From Bradyrhizobium sp. AZCC 2262 (GTDB taxonomy: Bacteria; Pseudomonadota; Alphaproteobacteria; Rhizobiales; Xanthobacteraceae), in assembly GCF_036924535.1 (NCBI RefSeq), contig NZ_JAZHRT010000001.1, positions 5,146,001 to 5,210,000 of the forward strand: 64,000 bases of DNA, written 5' to 3'. A model generated the notes under the pieces. That model had not been told where the DNA came from. It worked only from the letters and a program-made list of their open reading frames with translations, and searched no databases. This document shows positions 50,630 through 59,406 of the stretch, piece after piece. The first letter of the stretch is position 1. Each line of letters begins with the position of its first letter. A program made the position numbers and the translations under genes.

Positions 50630-51559
50630 GTGCCGGCACGTAAGGTCATCATTTCCTGCGCAATCACGGGCTCGATCCACACTCCCTCGATGTCGCCTCA
50701 CCTTCCGGTGACCGCAGCGGAGATCGCCGAGTCCGCCCTCGGGGCTGCCGAGGCGGGCGCCGCCATCGTGCATCTTCATGCCCGCAATCCGAAAGATGGC
50801 CGGCCGGACCAGTCGCCGGAAGCCTTCGAGCCGTTTCTGCGGGTTATCAAGCAGCGATCCGACGTGGTCGTGAATCTGACGACCGGCGGCTCCCCCTATA
50901 TGACCGTCGAGGAGCGCATCAAGCCCGCGGCGGTCTGGAAGCCGGAGGTCGCCAGCCTGAACATGGGGTCGATGAATTTCGGCCTGTTCCCCATGCTCAA
51001 GCGATACAAGCAGTTCAAATATGACTGGGAGCCCGCGATGCTGGAAGGCTCCCACGACCTGGTCTTCCGTAACTCCTTCAAGGACATCCGCTACGCGCTG
51101 GAAACGCTCAACAGCACCGGCGCGCGCTATGAGTTCGAGTGCTACGATACCAGCCACCTCTACAATCTGCATTATTTCTGGACCGAAGGATTGGTAAAGG
51201 CCCCGTTGTTTATCCAGACCGTGTTCGGTCTGCTGGGCGGTATCGGCGCGCATCAGGAAGACGTCATGCATATGAAACGCACCGCCGATCGGCTGTTCGG
51301 CGACAATTATCGCTGGTCGGTGCTGGGCGCCGGCCGCGCGCAAATGCCGGTCGCGGCGATCGCAGCGGCGATCGGCGGCAATGTGCGGGTGGGGCTGGAA
51401 GACAGCCTCTGGATCGGCGCCGGCCAACTCGCGGCGTCAAATGCCGACCAGGTGACGCAGGTTCGGAAGATCATCGAAGGACTCGGACTGGATGTCGCGA
51501 CAGCGGACGAGGCACGCGAAATCCTTGAGCTCAAGGGCGGCGACAAGGTCGCGTTCTGA
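50630..51559 (+). CDS. BKACE family (DUF849) beta-keto acid cleavage enzyme
   Basis: 309 residues, TIM-barrel of the 3-keto-5-aminohexanoate cleavage family. Seen: KVIISCAITGSIHTP, AGAAIVHLHARNPKDGRPDQS with metal-binding His residues, VVNLTTGGS, ARYEFECYDTSHLYNL, and VAAIAAAIGGNVRVGLEDSLW. Members condense a beta-keto acid with acetyl-CoA to give acetoacetate and a new acyl-CoA. GTG 50630 has AAAGGA at 8 nt. Its presence after BadI suggests the pathway yields a free beta-keto acid or recycles CoA; the actual substrate is unknown. Confidence 0.92.
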   Translation: MPARKVIISCAITGSIHTPSMSPHLPVTAAEIAESALGAAEAGAAIVHLHARNPKDGRPDQSPEAFEPFLRVIKQRSDVVVNLTTGGSPYMTVEERIKPAAVWKPEVASLNMGSMNFGLFPMLKRYKQFKYDWEPAMLEGSHDLVFRNSFKDIRYALETLNSTGARYEFECYDTSHLYNLHYFWTEGLVKAPLFIQTVFGLLGGIGAHQEDVMHMKRTADRLFGDNYRWSVLGAGRAQMPVAAIAAAIGGNVRVGLEDSLWIGAGQLAASNADQVTQVRKIIEGLGLDVATADEAREILELKGGDKVAF

Positions 51560-51611
51560 CCGCTCATTGGTCGGAATGATCGGCGCCAACAGCAATAAAC
51601 GGGAGGCCACG

Positions 51612-52757
51612 ATGCTACCCCATCGCAGGGTTTACGACGAAGAACACAGCCAGTTCAGGGAGACCGTGCGACGCTTCGCGGCAGCAAAGATCGCGCCGGA
51701 TTTCGCACGTTGGGAAGAAGCCGGCATCATCGACAGGTCACTGTGGGGCGCCGGCGGCGTGGCCGGCCTGCTCTGCCCGCAGGTCCCCGAAGAATTCGGC
51801 GGCGCCGGCGGTGACTTCCGGCACAATGCGGTGATCATCGAGGAACTGAGCTATTCCGGCTTCGCCGGCCCTGCCACCGACTTCTCCGTACACAACGACG
51901 TCTGCTGCGGTTACCTGCTCAGTTACGGCACCCCGGAGCAAAAGAAGAAATGGCTGCCGCGCATGGTATCGGGCGAAACCGTCTGCGCCATCGCGATGAC
52001 CGAACCCGGCACCGGCAGCGATTTGCAAGGCATCCGCACCCGCGCCGTTCGCGAAGGCGACGAGTACGTGATAACGGGCCAAAAGACTTTCATTTCCAAC
52101 GGGCAGATGTGCGATCTCGTGATCGTCGTAGTCCGGACCACGCCGGACGGCGGCTCGCGCGGCATGAGTCTGGTTCTGGTCGAGACCGACCGGGCCGGTT
52201 TCCGCCACGGCCGGAACCTGGAAAAGCTCGGACACCTCTCCTCCGATACATCCGAACTGTTCTTCGATGGCGTGCGCGTGCCCGCCAGCAATCTGCTGGG
52301 TGCGGAAGGCGGCGCGATGGGCGCCTTGATGAGCGAACTGCCGCAGGAACGCCTGACCATCGCGCTGCATTCGATCGCCGCCGCGCAGAAGGCCTTTGAT
52401 CTTGCCAAGGACTATGTCCAGCAACGCAACGCCTTTGGATCGCCGATCGGCAATTTCCAGAACACCAGGTTCAAGCTGGCCGACCTGAAATCCGATCTCG
52501 CGGTGGGCTGGGCCTATGCCGACCAGTGCCTTCACGACCATATCAATCACGAACTGACGACCTACGCGGCGTCGACGGCAAAGCTCTGGATCACCGAAAT
52601 GCATGGCCGGCTTGTCGACCAATGCCTGCAATTCTTCGGCGGCTACGGCTTCATGCGCGAGTATGAGATTTGCCGTCTCTACGCCGATGCACGCGTGCTG
52701 CGGATTTACGGTGGCACATCGGAAATCATGCGTGAGCTGATTTCACGCAATCTCTGA
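51612..52757 (+). CDS. Acyl-CoA dehydrogenase
   Basis: 381 residues. Same subfamily as the product of 47715: PEEFGGAGGDFRH, AIAMTEPGTGSDLQGIRTRAV, GQKTFISNGQMCD, RNAFGSPIGNFQNTRFKLADL, FFGGYGFMREYEICRLYADARVLRIYGGTSEIMRELISRNL. ATG 51612 has GGGAGG at good spacing. Last gene of the plus-strand operon and convergent with the next dehydrogenase (12 bp between stops). Two paralogues in one operon suggest two successive desaturations. Confidence 0.94.
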   Translation: MLPHRRVYDEEHSQFRETVRRFAAAKIAPDFARWEEAGIIDRSLWGAGGVAGLLCPQVPEEFGGAGGDFRHNAVIIEELSYSGFAGPATDFSVHNDVCCGYLLSYGTPEQKKKWLPRMVSGETVCAIAMTEPGTGSDLQGIRTRAVREGDEYVITGQKTFISNGQMCDLVIVVVRTTPDGGSRGMSLVLVETDRAGFRHGRNLEKLGHLSSDTSELFFDGVRVPASNLLGAEGGAMGALMSELPQERLTIALHSIAAAQKAFDLAKDYVQQRNAFGSPIGNFQNTRFKLADLKSDLAVGWAYADQCLHDHINHELTTYAASTAKLWITEMHGRLVDQCLQFFGGYGFMREYEICRLYADARVLRIYGGTSEIMRELISRNL

Positions 52758-52769
52758 ATTCCCGAGACT

Positions 52770-53951
52770 TCAATAGCTTTTCGGCAGATCGAGCACCTTC
52801 TCGGCGATGAAGCTGAGGATCAACTGTTCGGTAATCGGCGCCAGCCGCGTGATCGAGACTTCGCGGAACAGGCGCTCGACATGATACTCCTTGGCATATC
52901 CAAATCCACCATGGGTCATGATCGCCTGCCAGGCCGCGTCGTGGCCCGCACGCGCGCCGAGAAATTTCGCGGCGTTGGCTTCGGCACCACAGGGCCTGTC
53001 GTGATCGTAGAGCCAGGCGGCGCGCACCGCCATCTGCCAGGCCGACTCCAGATACATCCAGTTTTCCGCGAGTGGATGCTGGATGCCCTGGTTTTGGCCG
53101 ATCGGCCGATCGAACACCACGCGCTCACGCGCGTAGTTCGCCGCGCGGCGTAGCGCGTCCTGACCGATCCCGATCGCTTCGACCGCAATCAGGATGCGCT
53201 CGGGATTGAGGCTATGCAGGATATATGAAAAGCCCTTGCCCTCCTCGCCGATCCGGTCGGCTTCCGGAATGAACAGGCCGTCGATGAAGATGGCATTGGA
53301 ATCGACCGACTTGCGGCCCATTTTCGGAATGCGATGGACATCGATCTTCGACCGGTCGAGGTCGGTGTAGAAAATCGTGATGCCGTCGGTCGGACGCTTG
53401 CAATCCTCGTATTTGGTGGTCCGGGTCAGCAGCATGATCTTGTTGGCGACCTGCGCGGTCGAGGTCCAGACCTTCTGACCATGCACGAGGTAGCCGCCGG
53501 GGACCTTCTGCGCAAAAGTCTTGATCCGGGTCGTGTTCAGCCCCGCATCCGGTTCGGTGAAACCGAAGCAGCATTGATCTTCGCCCGCGACCAGCCGCGG
53601 GACCCAGCGCGACTTCTGCTCCGGCGTGCCCTTCACGACGATCGGGTGCGGGCCGAACAGATTGATGTGCACCGCCGAGGTCGCGGACATTCCGCCGCCA
53701 TGGCTTGCGACTTCATGCATCATGATCGCGGCTTCGGTCACGCCGAGGCCGGAGCCGCCATACTCCTCTGGCATGGTGATGCCGAGCCAGCCGGCGTCGG
53801 CCATCGCGCGATGAAACTCGAACGGGAACTTGCCGTCCTCGTCGCGCGCCAGCCAGTAATCGTCGCCGAAGCGCGCGACGACGCTGCGCACGCCCTCGCG
53901 AATAGCCGCCTGATCGTCTCCCGGCTCGAACTCGTTGGCCAATGCACTCAT
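52770..53951 (-). CDS. Acyl-CoA dehydrogenase
   Basis: 393 residues, a different branch from the two preceding ones: MPEEYGGSGLGVTEAAIMMHEVA, CFGFTEPDAGLNTTRIKT, GQKVWTSTAQVANKIMLLTRTT, ERVVFDRPIGQNQGIQHPLAENWM, GGFGYAKEYHVERLFREVSITRLAPITEQLILSFIAEKVL. ATG 53951 overlaps the upstream lyase stop as ATGA, so the two are translationally coupled. Part of a minus-strand operon MaoC-CitE-dehydrogenase, which resembles side-chain or branched-chain acyl-CoA degradation. Confidence 0.94.
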   Translation of the reverse strand: MSALANEFEPGDDQAAIREGVRSVVARFGDDYWLARDEDGKFPFEFHRAMADAGWLGITMPEEYGGSGLGVTEAAIMMHEVASHGGGMSATSAVHINLFGPHPIVVKGTPEQKSRWVPRLVAGEDQCCFGFTEPDAGLNTTRIKTFAQKVPGGYLVHGQKVWTSTAQVANKIMLLTRTTKYEDCKRPTDGITIFYTDLDRSKIDVHRIPKMGRKSVDSNAIFIDGLFIPEADRIGEEGKGFSYILHSLNPERILIAVEAIGIGQDALRRAANYARERVVFDRPIGQNQGIQHPLAENWMYLESAWQMAVRAAWLYDHDRPCGAEANAAKFLGARAGHDAAWQAIMTHGGFGYAKEYHVERLFREVSITRLAPITEQLILSFIAEKVLDLPKSY

Positions 53952-54823
53952 GTGACGTCCTCCCCGGCTGAGGCGAGCGCGCGTTTCGCCGCGATCAGAT
54001 GCGGCATGTCGTACATCTTGCCGTCGATGCCAAGTGTTCCCGCATCGGGCTGGGCCGCGAACGCCGCCACCACGCGGCGCGCATGCGCCAGGTCGGCCTC
54101 CGACGGCGTGAAGCATTCGTTGATGGTCGCGACCTGAGCGGGGTGAATGGCGATCTTGCCGACAAAACCGTCGCGACGCGCGATCCGGCAGCTTTGCGCC
54201 AGCCCGTCCTGGTCCTTGAAATCCGCATAGAGCGTATCCAGCGCCATGGCGCCCGCAGCCCCCGCCGCGAACAGGCATTGCGCCCGGGCCACCTGATAGG
54301 GAAACGTCCAGCTTCCGTCGGCTTCCTTGTTGGACAAGGCGCCGAGCGCTGCGCCCAGATCCTCCGCCCCCCAGGTCATGGCAACGAGGCGGCGGTTTGG
54401 CGTCGCATAGCTGGCAAAGCCGATCATGGCGGCCGGCGTCTCGGTCGCGACCACCAGCAGCTTGACGTGACCCGGCGTAACGCCCGTAGCGACCTCGAGC
54501 ACGTCGACGTAATTCGAAATCAGTTCGATGTCCGCGATGCCGTTGACCTTCGGGATCAGGATGCCGTCGAGGCCGGGCCGGACGACCGCCGCGAGATCGC
54601 CGAGCGTCAGTCCGCTGCCCAATGGGTTGATGCGCACCAGGAACGCCCAGTCGCGCGGCGGGCCGCCCAACAGCTCCTTCACCATATCGCGTGCGAGCGC
54701 TTTACGTGGCGGCGCCACGGAATCCTCGAGATCGAGAATCAGCGCGTCGGCCCCGATACCGGATGCCTTTGCGAATTTGTGCTCGCTGTCGGCGGGCACA
54801 AACAACAGGGAGCGCAATCTCAT
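53948..54823 (-). CDS. HpcH/HpaI-CitE family beta-hydroxyacyl-CoA lyase
   Basis: 291 residues. MRLRSLLFVPADSEHKFAKA, DALILDLEDSVAP (acidic Mg site), VRINPLGSG, ILIPKVNG, VVATETPAAMIGF and AIHPAQVATINECFTPS are CitE/malyl-CoA-lyase hallmarks. Such enzymes cleave (3S)-hydroxyacyl-CoA such as malyl-, methylmalyl- or citramalyl-CoA. Overlaps both neighbours by ATGA. Pairing with a MaoC hydratase recalls the mesaconyl-CoA hydratase/methylmalyl-CoA lyase pair: the hydratase makes the hydroxyacyl-CoA and this enzyme splits it. Confidence 0.93.
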   Translation of the reverse strand: MRLRSLLFVPADSEHKFAKASGIGADALILDLEDSVAPPRKALARDMVKELLGGPPRDWAFLVRINPLGSGLTLGDLAAVVRPGLDGILIPKVNGIADIELISNYVDVLEVATGVTPGHVKLLVVATETPAAMIGFASYATPNRRLVAMTWGAEDLGAALGALSNKEADGSWTFPYQVARAQCLFAAGAAGAMALDTLYADFKDQDGLAQSCRIARRDGFVGKIAIHPAQVATINECFTPSEADLAHARRVVAAFAAQPDAGTLGIDGKMYDMPHLIAAKRALASAGEDVT

Positions 54824-55272
54824 GCGGGACGCCTCATCATCAACCCGGTGCGGCGGCAATAGGCGACTTCCTCATTGTGCTGATTGAAGCCGCGATGCTC
54901 GAACGTGACGATGCCCTGGGTCGGGCGTGACTTGCTCTCGCGCACGGCCAGAATTTTCGTCTCGGCCCGGAGCGTATCACCGGCGAAGACCGGGCGTGGA
55001 AATTTGGTGTCCTCCATCCCGAGATTTCCGACCGTCGTTCCCAGGGTGGTATCCTGCACCGACAGGCCGATGATCAGGCCGAGGGTGAAGATCGAATTCA
55101 TCAGCGGTTTGCCGAATTCGGTCGATTTGGCGTATTCGTGATCGATGTGCACAGCCGCTGGATTATAGGTCAGCGCCGAGAACAGAATGTTGTCCATGTC
55201 GGTGACCGTCCGCCTGATCTCGTGAACGAAGGTTTGCCCGACAGAAAACTGCTCGAAATAGAGTCCCGCCAT
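54820..55272 (-). CDS. MaoC-family enoyl-CoA hydratase
   Basis: 150 residues, single hot-dog domain. FEQFSVGQTFVHEIRRTVTDMDNILFSALTYNPAAVHID contains the hydratase D-x4-H catalytic pattern, followed by PLMNSIFTLGLIIGLSVQD and KFPRPVFAGDTLRAETKIL. R-specific hydration of an enoyl-CoA. First gene of the operon; GAGGA precedes ATG 55272. Operator-like site 5, the most symmetric of the set, lies 112 bp upstream. Confidence 0.93.
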   Translation of the reverse strand: MAGLYFEQFSVGQTFVHEIRRTVTDMDNILFSALTYNPAAVHIDHEYAKSTEFGKPLMNSIFTLGLIIGLSVQDTTLGTTVGNLGMEDTKFPRPVFAGDTLRAETKILAVRESKSRPTQGIVTFEHRGFNQHNEEVAYCRRTGLMMRRPA

Positions 55273-55384
55273 CTCGTGTCCTCGCCTTTGAAGCCCGACG
55301 ATGCCGCTTCACCCGTTGCGGCGGCCATCCGGCCTGCATGGTTTCTTGTTTTATCTCGCCCCATATTTAGCGAAAGAAAAGTTC

Positions 55385-55398
55385 GTACACAAGCGTAC
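55385..55398. promoter_or_regulatory. GTAC-N6-GTAC operator-like site 5 (most symmetric)
   Basis: GTACACAAGCGTAC, extended to TTCGTAC...GTACGAA at 55382-55401, a 7-6-7 perfect inverted repeat upstream of the MaoC operon. Confidence 0.75.
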
Positions 55399-55453
55399 GA
55401 ACTGCATACCGGACTTGACGGCGGCCCTGCCCGGATCGCCGGAAGCTCGGCTG

Positions 55454-56323
55454 TTATGGCGCCTTCTTCAAGGCCTCCGGAAGCCTGGAACGATGAAACC
55501 CCTCGAAGGGCGTGCTGCGATTGTGCGGTTCAAGCTTCCAGGTGGTGCGCGCGTTCGGCGTTCCGCCATCGACCCGGATGCAGGAGCCCGTGACGTAGGC
55601 GGCAGCCGGCGACAACAAGTAAACGATCGCCGCCGAGATTTCGGCCTCGGTGCCGAACCGCTGCAGCGGCACGCCGGCCGTGAAATCATGCAGCTTCTTC
55701 TGCATTTCCGGCGTGTAGGTATCGAACCCGCTCGACACGATACCGCCCGGCGCAACCGCATTGACGCGGACCCCGGAAGCGGACCATTCGCACGCCGCGG
55801 TTTCGGTGAGCGTCAGCATTCCGCCGCGCGCTGCACCCGAATGGGCGAACTCGGGCCAGCCATGCCAGATATCGGCAATGATGTTGACGATCGCTCCGCC
55901 ATTGGCCTCCATCCAGTGGTTGTAGACCTCGCGCATGAAAATGAATCCGCCGGTCAAATTGCTGCGGACCACCGCCTCAAAGCCCTTGGTCGAAATAGTT
56001 TTCATCGGCGCGCGATATTGACCGCCGGCATTGTTCACCAGCCCATCGATGCGGCCATAGGCGCCGAGCACGGCGTCGATCGCGGCGATCACCATGGACT
56101 CGTCCCGGATATCGCAAACCTGGGTCAGGACCTTTCCGCCGTCCTGCTCGATCTCCTCCCTCACCTCCGCCAGCTTTTCGGCGGTGCGGCCGAGGATCGC
56201 GACATTGGCGCCGAGCGCCACCAGTTCGTGTGCCGTGCAACGGCCGATCCCGCTGCCGCCACCGGTGATAATGACCGTCCTGCCCTTGAACAGATCCGGC
56301 CTGAAGACCGATTGATACGGCAT
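55454..56323 (-). CDS. SDR family enoyl-CoA/2,4-dienoyl-CoA reductase-like
   Basis: 289 residues. TGGGSGIGRCTAHEL, NNAGGQYRAPMKTISTKGFEAVVRSNLTGGFIFMREVY, and C-terminal YVTGSCIRVDGG. The residue between the usual Ser and Lys reads HSGAARGGM: the YxxxK Tyr-Lys pair is replaced by SGAAR, as in the trans-2-enoyl-CoA/2,4-dienoyl-CoA reductase branch, which lacks the classical Tyr. The NAGGQ and NL-GGF-M patterns fit the same branch. ATG 56323 is 6 nt after GGAG; ATG 56326 just before is also possible. Site 6 lies 54 bp upstream. Confidence 0.85.
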   Translation of the reverse strand: MPYQSVFRPDLFKGRTVIITGGGSGIGRCTAHELVALGANVAILGRTAEKLAEVREEIEQDGGKVLTQVCDIRDESMVIAAIDAVLGAYGRIDGLVNNAGGQYRAPMKTISTKGFEAVVRSNLTGGFIFMREVYNHWMEANGGAIVNIIADIWHGWPEFAHSGAARGGMLTLTETAACEWSASGVRVNAVAPGGIVSSGFDTYTPEMQKKLHDFTAGVPLQRFGTEAEISAAIVYLLSPAAAYVTGSCIRVDGGTPNARTTWKLEPHNRSTPFEGFHRSRLPEALKKAP

Positions 56324-56376
56324 CATGTTCTCCGCAGTGAGGTATCGCCGGCCCACCGCCGCGCGGCCAAAAATTA

Positions 56377-56390
56377 GTACACTATATTAT
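56377..56390. promoter_or_regulatory. GTAC-N6-GTAC operator-like site 6
   Basis: GTACACTATATTAT, in the divergent region between the SDR and the hydratase at 56519. A second weaker copy (ATGATATGGTGTAT, 56389-56402) overlaps it. Confidence 0.65.
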
Positions 56391-56518
56391 GATATGGTGT
56401 ATTCTGTTTCGCAAGCGCTTTGCGACACGGAACAACAACGGGCCTGCTGTGGTCATCCACACCGCCCCATGACATCCTGTCGTCCCGGCGACCAATGATG
56501 CCCTTGGGAACGCACGAC

Positions 56519-57322
56519 ATGGACAAATTCACGACCATCACCATCGAACAGCGCGACGCCATTGAAATCATCTCCCTCAATCGGCCGGATGCCCGCAATG
56601 CCGTAAACCCGACCATGGCCGACGAGTTGATCGCGTATTTTTCCGGACTCCATGACAGCCCGAGTACGCGGATTGTCATTCTCAGGGGCAATGGAAAGGA
56701 GTTTTGCGCCGGGGCGGAACTCGGTTCGGACGCATTCATCGCGCCAGGGGCGGGGCGACCACAGCGGCAGCTCTTCATGCAGCAGCGCTATTCGCGGATC
56801 ATCCGCCTGATGCGAAGCTGCCCGCAGCCGATTGTTGCGTTGGTGCACGGTGCCGCCTGTGGTGCCGGATTTTCGCTGCTGCTGGCCTCCGATGTTCGCT
56901 TTGCCACACCGGCGGCGCGGATGAACGCCGCTTATATCCGCGTCGGCGTCGGCGGCTGCGACATGGGATCCGGCTATCTGTTGCCCCGACTGATCGGTCT
57001 CTCCGTGGCATCGGAACTGCTGTTGACAGGACGGTTTCTTGGTGCGGATCGAGCCAAGACCGTGGGACTCGTCAGTGACGTCGTCGACGACGACAAATTG
57101 CTGGAGACCGGCCTTGCCTTCGCCGCCGAAATGGCGCGCGCCTCGCCGATGGGGTTGCGCATGACCAAGCAAACGCTGAATGCGCTGATCGACGCTCCCG
57201 GGATCGATGCCGCGCTGATGATCGAGGACCGTCAGCAGGTGATGCTGCTCGAAACCAGCGACCATCACGAAGCGGTCGCGGCATTTCGAGAGAAGCGGGA
57301 CCCTACCTACAAGGATCAATAG
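56519..57322 (+). CDS. Enoyl-CoA hydratase/isomerase
   Basis: 267-residue crotonase. EIISLNRPDARNAVNPTMADELIAYF, KEFCAGAELG (oxyanion hole), VHGAACGAGFSLLLASDVRFA, and the region normally carrying the catalytic Glu reads AAYIRVGVGGCDMGSGYLLPRLIG, with Cys-Asp instead of the first Glu position. HEAVAAFREKRDPTY ends the protein. ATG 56519 is used as the natural family start. Divergent from the SDR gene and convergent with the next hydratase. Confidence 0.9.
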   Translation: MDKFTTITIEQRDAIEIISLNRPDARNAVNPTMADELIAYFSGLHDSPSTRIVILRGNGKEFCAGAELGSDAFIAPGAGRPQRQLFMQQRYSRIIRLMRSCPQPIVALVHGAACGAGFSLLLASDVRFATPAARMNAAYIRVGVGGCDMGSGYLLPRLIGLSVASELLLTGRFLGADRAKTVGLVSDVVDDDKLLETGLAFAAEMARASPMGLRMTKQTLNALIDAPGIDAALMIEDRQQVMLLETSDHHEAVAAFREKRDPTYKDQ

Positions 57323-57324
57323 AG

Positions 57325-58125
57325 CTATCGTCCCGCAAATGTCGGTTTGCGCTTCTCCCTGAAGGCTTTTACCCCCTCCTGGGCATCCGCCGTTCGCGAG
57401 ATCGCCGCTAGCGTTTGCGCCTCGTCTTCCAGCTGGCTTTCGATGGAATGATTGAGCGTCTGCAGGAACAGGCGCTTGATCCCGCCATAGGCTTCGGTGG
57501 GGCCCGAAGCAAGTTCGCGCGCGATCTTCCCGGCCTCGGTGACAACCGCATCGTCGTTCACGACATAGTCGACCAGCCCGGCCGCCAGCGCGGCGTCGGC
57601 ATCCATCGTTTCCGCGAGCAGGAAAAACCGCCTGGCGCGGGCGACCCCGATGCGCCGTGTCACCGTCGTCGTCGAGCCGCTGTCCGGCGTGAACCCGATC
57701 TTCGCAAATGCCGAGGAAATGCGCGCCGATTTGCCGATCACCACCAGATCGCCCGCGGCCATCAACGAAACGCTGCCACCCGCGACGTTACCTTGCACGG
57801 CAATGACGACCGGTGCGCGCATGCGGACCATCCGCACCATGGCCGCATGCAGGTCCGCCGTCCACGATTTGATCGTCACGGGCAATGCGGCGCCACGCGA
57901 CGCAAGCGCCGCTAGGTCGCCACCGACACTGAACAATCTTCCGCGCGCGGAAATCAGCACCGAGCGTACATCATCACGCTCGCTCAGCTCCGCCATGCAA
58001 AGGCCGAACTCGCGGCAGAAGTCGCCGTCGATCGGGTTGCCGCGGTCGGGCTGATTGAGAACGACATGCGCGAGGCCACCTTCGATCGTGCACTCGAAGC
58101 TCGTCGTTGCGATTGCCAGCCCCAT
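57325..58125 (-). CDS. Enoyl-CoA hydratase/isomerase
   Basis: 266-residue crotonase. AHVVLNQPDRGNPIDGDFCREF, RLFSVGGDLAAL, VQGNVAGGSVSLMAAGDLVVI, SAFAKIGFTPDSGSTTTVTRRIG and EGVKAFREKRKPTFAGR. The catalytic Glu of hydratases is not obvious: FTPDSGS carries Asp as in dienoyl-CoA isomerases and PaaG-type enzymes, so isomerase activity is possible. ATG 58125 has GGGAG at 7 nt. Its stop is only 2 bp from the stop of the convergent hydratase. Confidence 0.9.
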   Translation of the reverse strand: MGLAIATTSFECTIEGGLAHVVLNQPDRGNPIDGDFCREFGLCMAELSERDDVRSVLISARGRLFSVGGDLAALASRGAALPVTIKSWTADLHAAMVRMVRMRAPVVIAVQGNVAGGSVSLMAAGDLVVIGKSARISSAFAKIGFTPDSGSTTTVTRRIGVARARRFFLLAETMDADAALAAGLVDYVVNDDAVVTEAGKIARELASGPTEAYGGIKRLFLQTLNHSIESQLEDEAQTLAAISRTADAQEGVKAFREKRKPTFAGR

Positions 58126-58216
58126 TGCGTTTCTCCCAAATGTTCGGACCCTGTTGCAATGCATTTGAAGAGGCGAGGATCTATCGCCTCGCCCGATTTC
58201 TACCACCGAAGTGATG

Positions 58217-59098
58217 TCAGGCCGACCGGCCTTCCTTTTCCTTGCGCGTGGAAGCCTGAATGGCCTCCCGCGCCCGCTGCCAGTCATCCGGCGATAGCTT
58301 CGAAAGCCCCGCGAACGTGCTCGGCGCCGCCAAATGATGCCCACCATCGATGCTGATGGTGTCGCCGGTGATGTAACTGCATCCATCCGACATCAGGAAG
58401 ATCATCAGATTGCGCAGCTCGTCCATCTTCCCGAACCGGCGCAGCGGTACTTCATCCGCCTGCGTCGCGCCCACGCCGGTCTCCGCCAGAGGATTGAGCT
58501 TGTCCCAGGCATTTTCGGTCGGAAACGGACCAGGCGCCACGGCGTTGACGCGAATGCCTTTGGGTCCCCATTCGACCGCGAGCGACATCGTCATCGCATG
58601 CACTGCTGCCTTGGCCATCGCGGCCGGCACCACGTAGGCCGATCCGGTCCAGACCCAGGTGACCAGATTGCTGATGATCACCCCTGGAAGCCCCGCGGCG
58701 ATCCAGCGTTTCCCGCATCCCTGCGCCGCATAGAACGAGCCGTCCATGACGGTCGAGCGGATCGCCTCGTAGCCACGCGGCGATAACGTCTCGGTCGGCG
58801 CAAGGAAATTGGCGCCGGCATTGTTCACCAGACCGGTGAGAGGTCCCGTGGCCCAGATCTCCGCCATCATCTTCTCGATGCTGTCGGGATCGCGAACGTT
58901 GGCGACCAGCGCCTCGGCCTGCCCGCCCGAGCGCGCACGAATTTCACCTGCCGCCTGCTCGAGAATTTCCGGCCGGCGGCCGCAAATGAAGACGTGCGCA
59001 CCGTGGGCCGCGAATCCGAGGGAAATCTCCTTGCCGAGCCCCGTGCCACCGCCGGTCACGAGGATGCGTTTTCCCTTGAGCAGGTCGCGGCTGAACAT
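58217..59098 (-). CDS. SDR family oxidoreductase
   Basis: 293 residues. TGGGTGLGKEISLGFAAHGAHVFICGRR, NNAGANFLAPTETLSPRGYEAI, GSAYVVPAAMAKAAVHAMTMSLAVEWGPKGIRVNAVAPGPFPTENAW, and YITGDTISIDGG. Like the SDR at 55454 it has the NAGANF and RSTVMDGSF patterns of the 2,4-dienoyl-CoA reductase-like branch (the canonical YxxxK reads VPAAMAK, so Tyr is absent). Upstream of the hydratase at 57325 on the same strand, 91 bp gap. Site 7 lies 68 bp upstream of ATG 59098. Confidence 0.9.
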   Translation of the reverse strand: MFSRDLLKGKRILVTGGGTGLGKEISLGFAAHGAHVFICGRRPEILEQAAGEIRARSGGQAEALVANVRDPDSIEKMMAEIWATGPLTGLVNNAGANFLAPTETLSPRGYEAIRSTVMDGSFYAAQGCGKRWIAAGLPGVIISNLVTWVWTGSAYVVPAAMAKAAVHAMTMSLAVEWGPKGIRVNAVAPGPFPTENAWDKLNPLAETGVGATQADEVPLRRFGKMDELRNLMIFLMSDGCSYITGDTISIDGGHHLAAPSTFAGLSKLSPDDWQRAREAIQASTRKEKEGRSA

Positions 59099-59165
59099 GA
59101 GAGGCAAATCCTGCTGTTGGAAGTGTTGCGTCACAGCCCGATCCCAGGCCGCCCAGGTCAAATTG

Positions 59166-59179
59166 ATACACTACTGTAC
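59166..59179. promoter_or_regulatory. GTAC-N6-GTAC operator-like site 7
   Basis: ATACACTACTGTAC, 68 bp upstream of the SDR ATG at 59098. Confidence 0.7.
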
Positions 59180-59327
59180 TTCATTTGTAAATCACCCCGG
59201 TCTGGCTCCGAAGGGACGTCCGGGCGAACAATCCCGCTCAATTCCACATAAATAAAGCCAATTTCTGGGGATATACGCACGCGAGGATCGCCGCGGCCCG
59301 GTTCGCTACAGGTGCGTTCCTTTTAAA

Positions 59328-59341
59328 ATACGCTTGTGTAT
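59328..59341. promoter_or_regulatory. GTAC-N6-GTAC operator-like site 8 (MarR promoter)
   Basis: ATACGCTTGTGTAT (ATACACAAGCGTAT on the other strand), 65 bp upstream of the MarR ATG; consistent with autoregulation. Confidence 0.7.
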
Positions 59342-59406
59342 GATATCAGTTGAATCGCCGGAATCGACACGCATCGGTATCAGGCGTCTGACGAGGAAAA
59401 AACGAC

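Larger units (their letters stand above)
59099..59406. other. Divergent intergenic region between SDR and MarR regulator
   Basis: About 308 bp with two operator-like sites (59166-59179 and 59328-59341), one near each gene. No other gene seen. Confidence 0.7.
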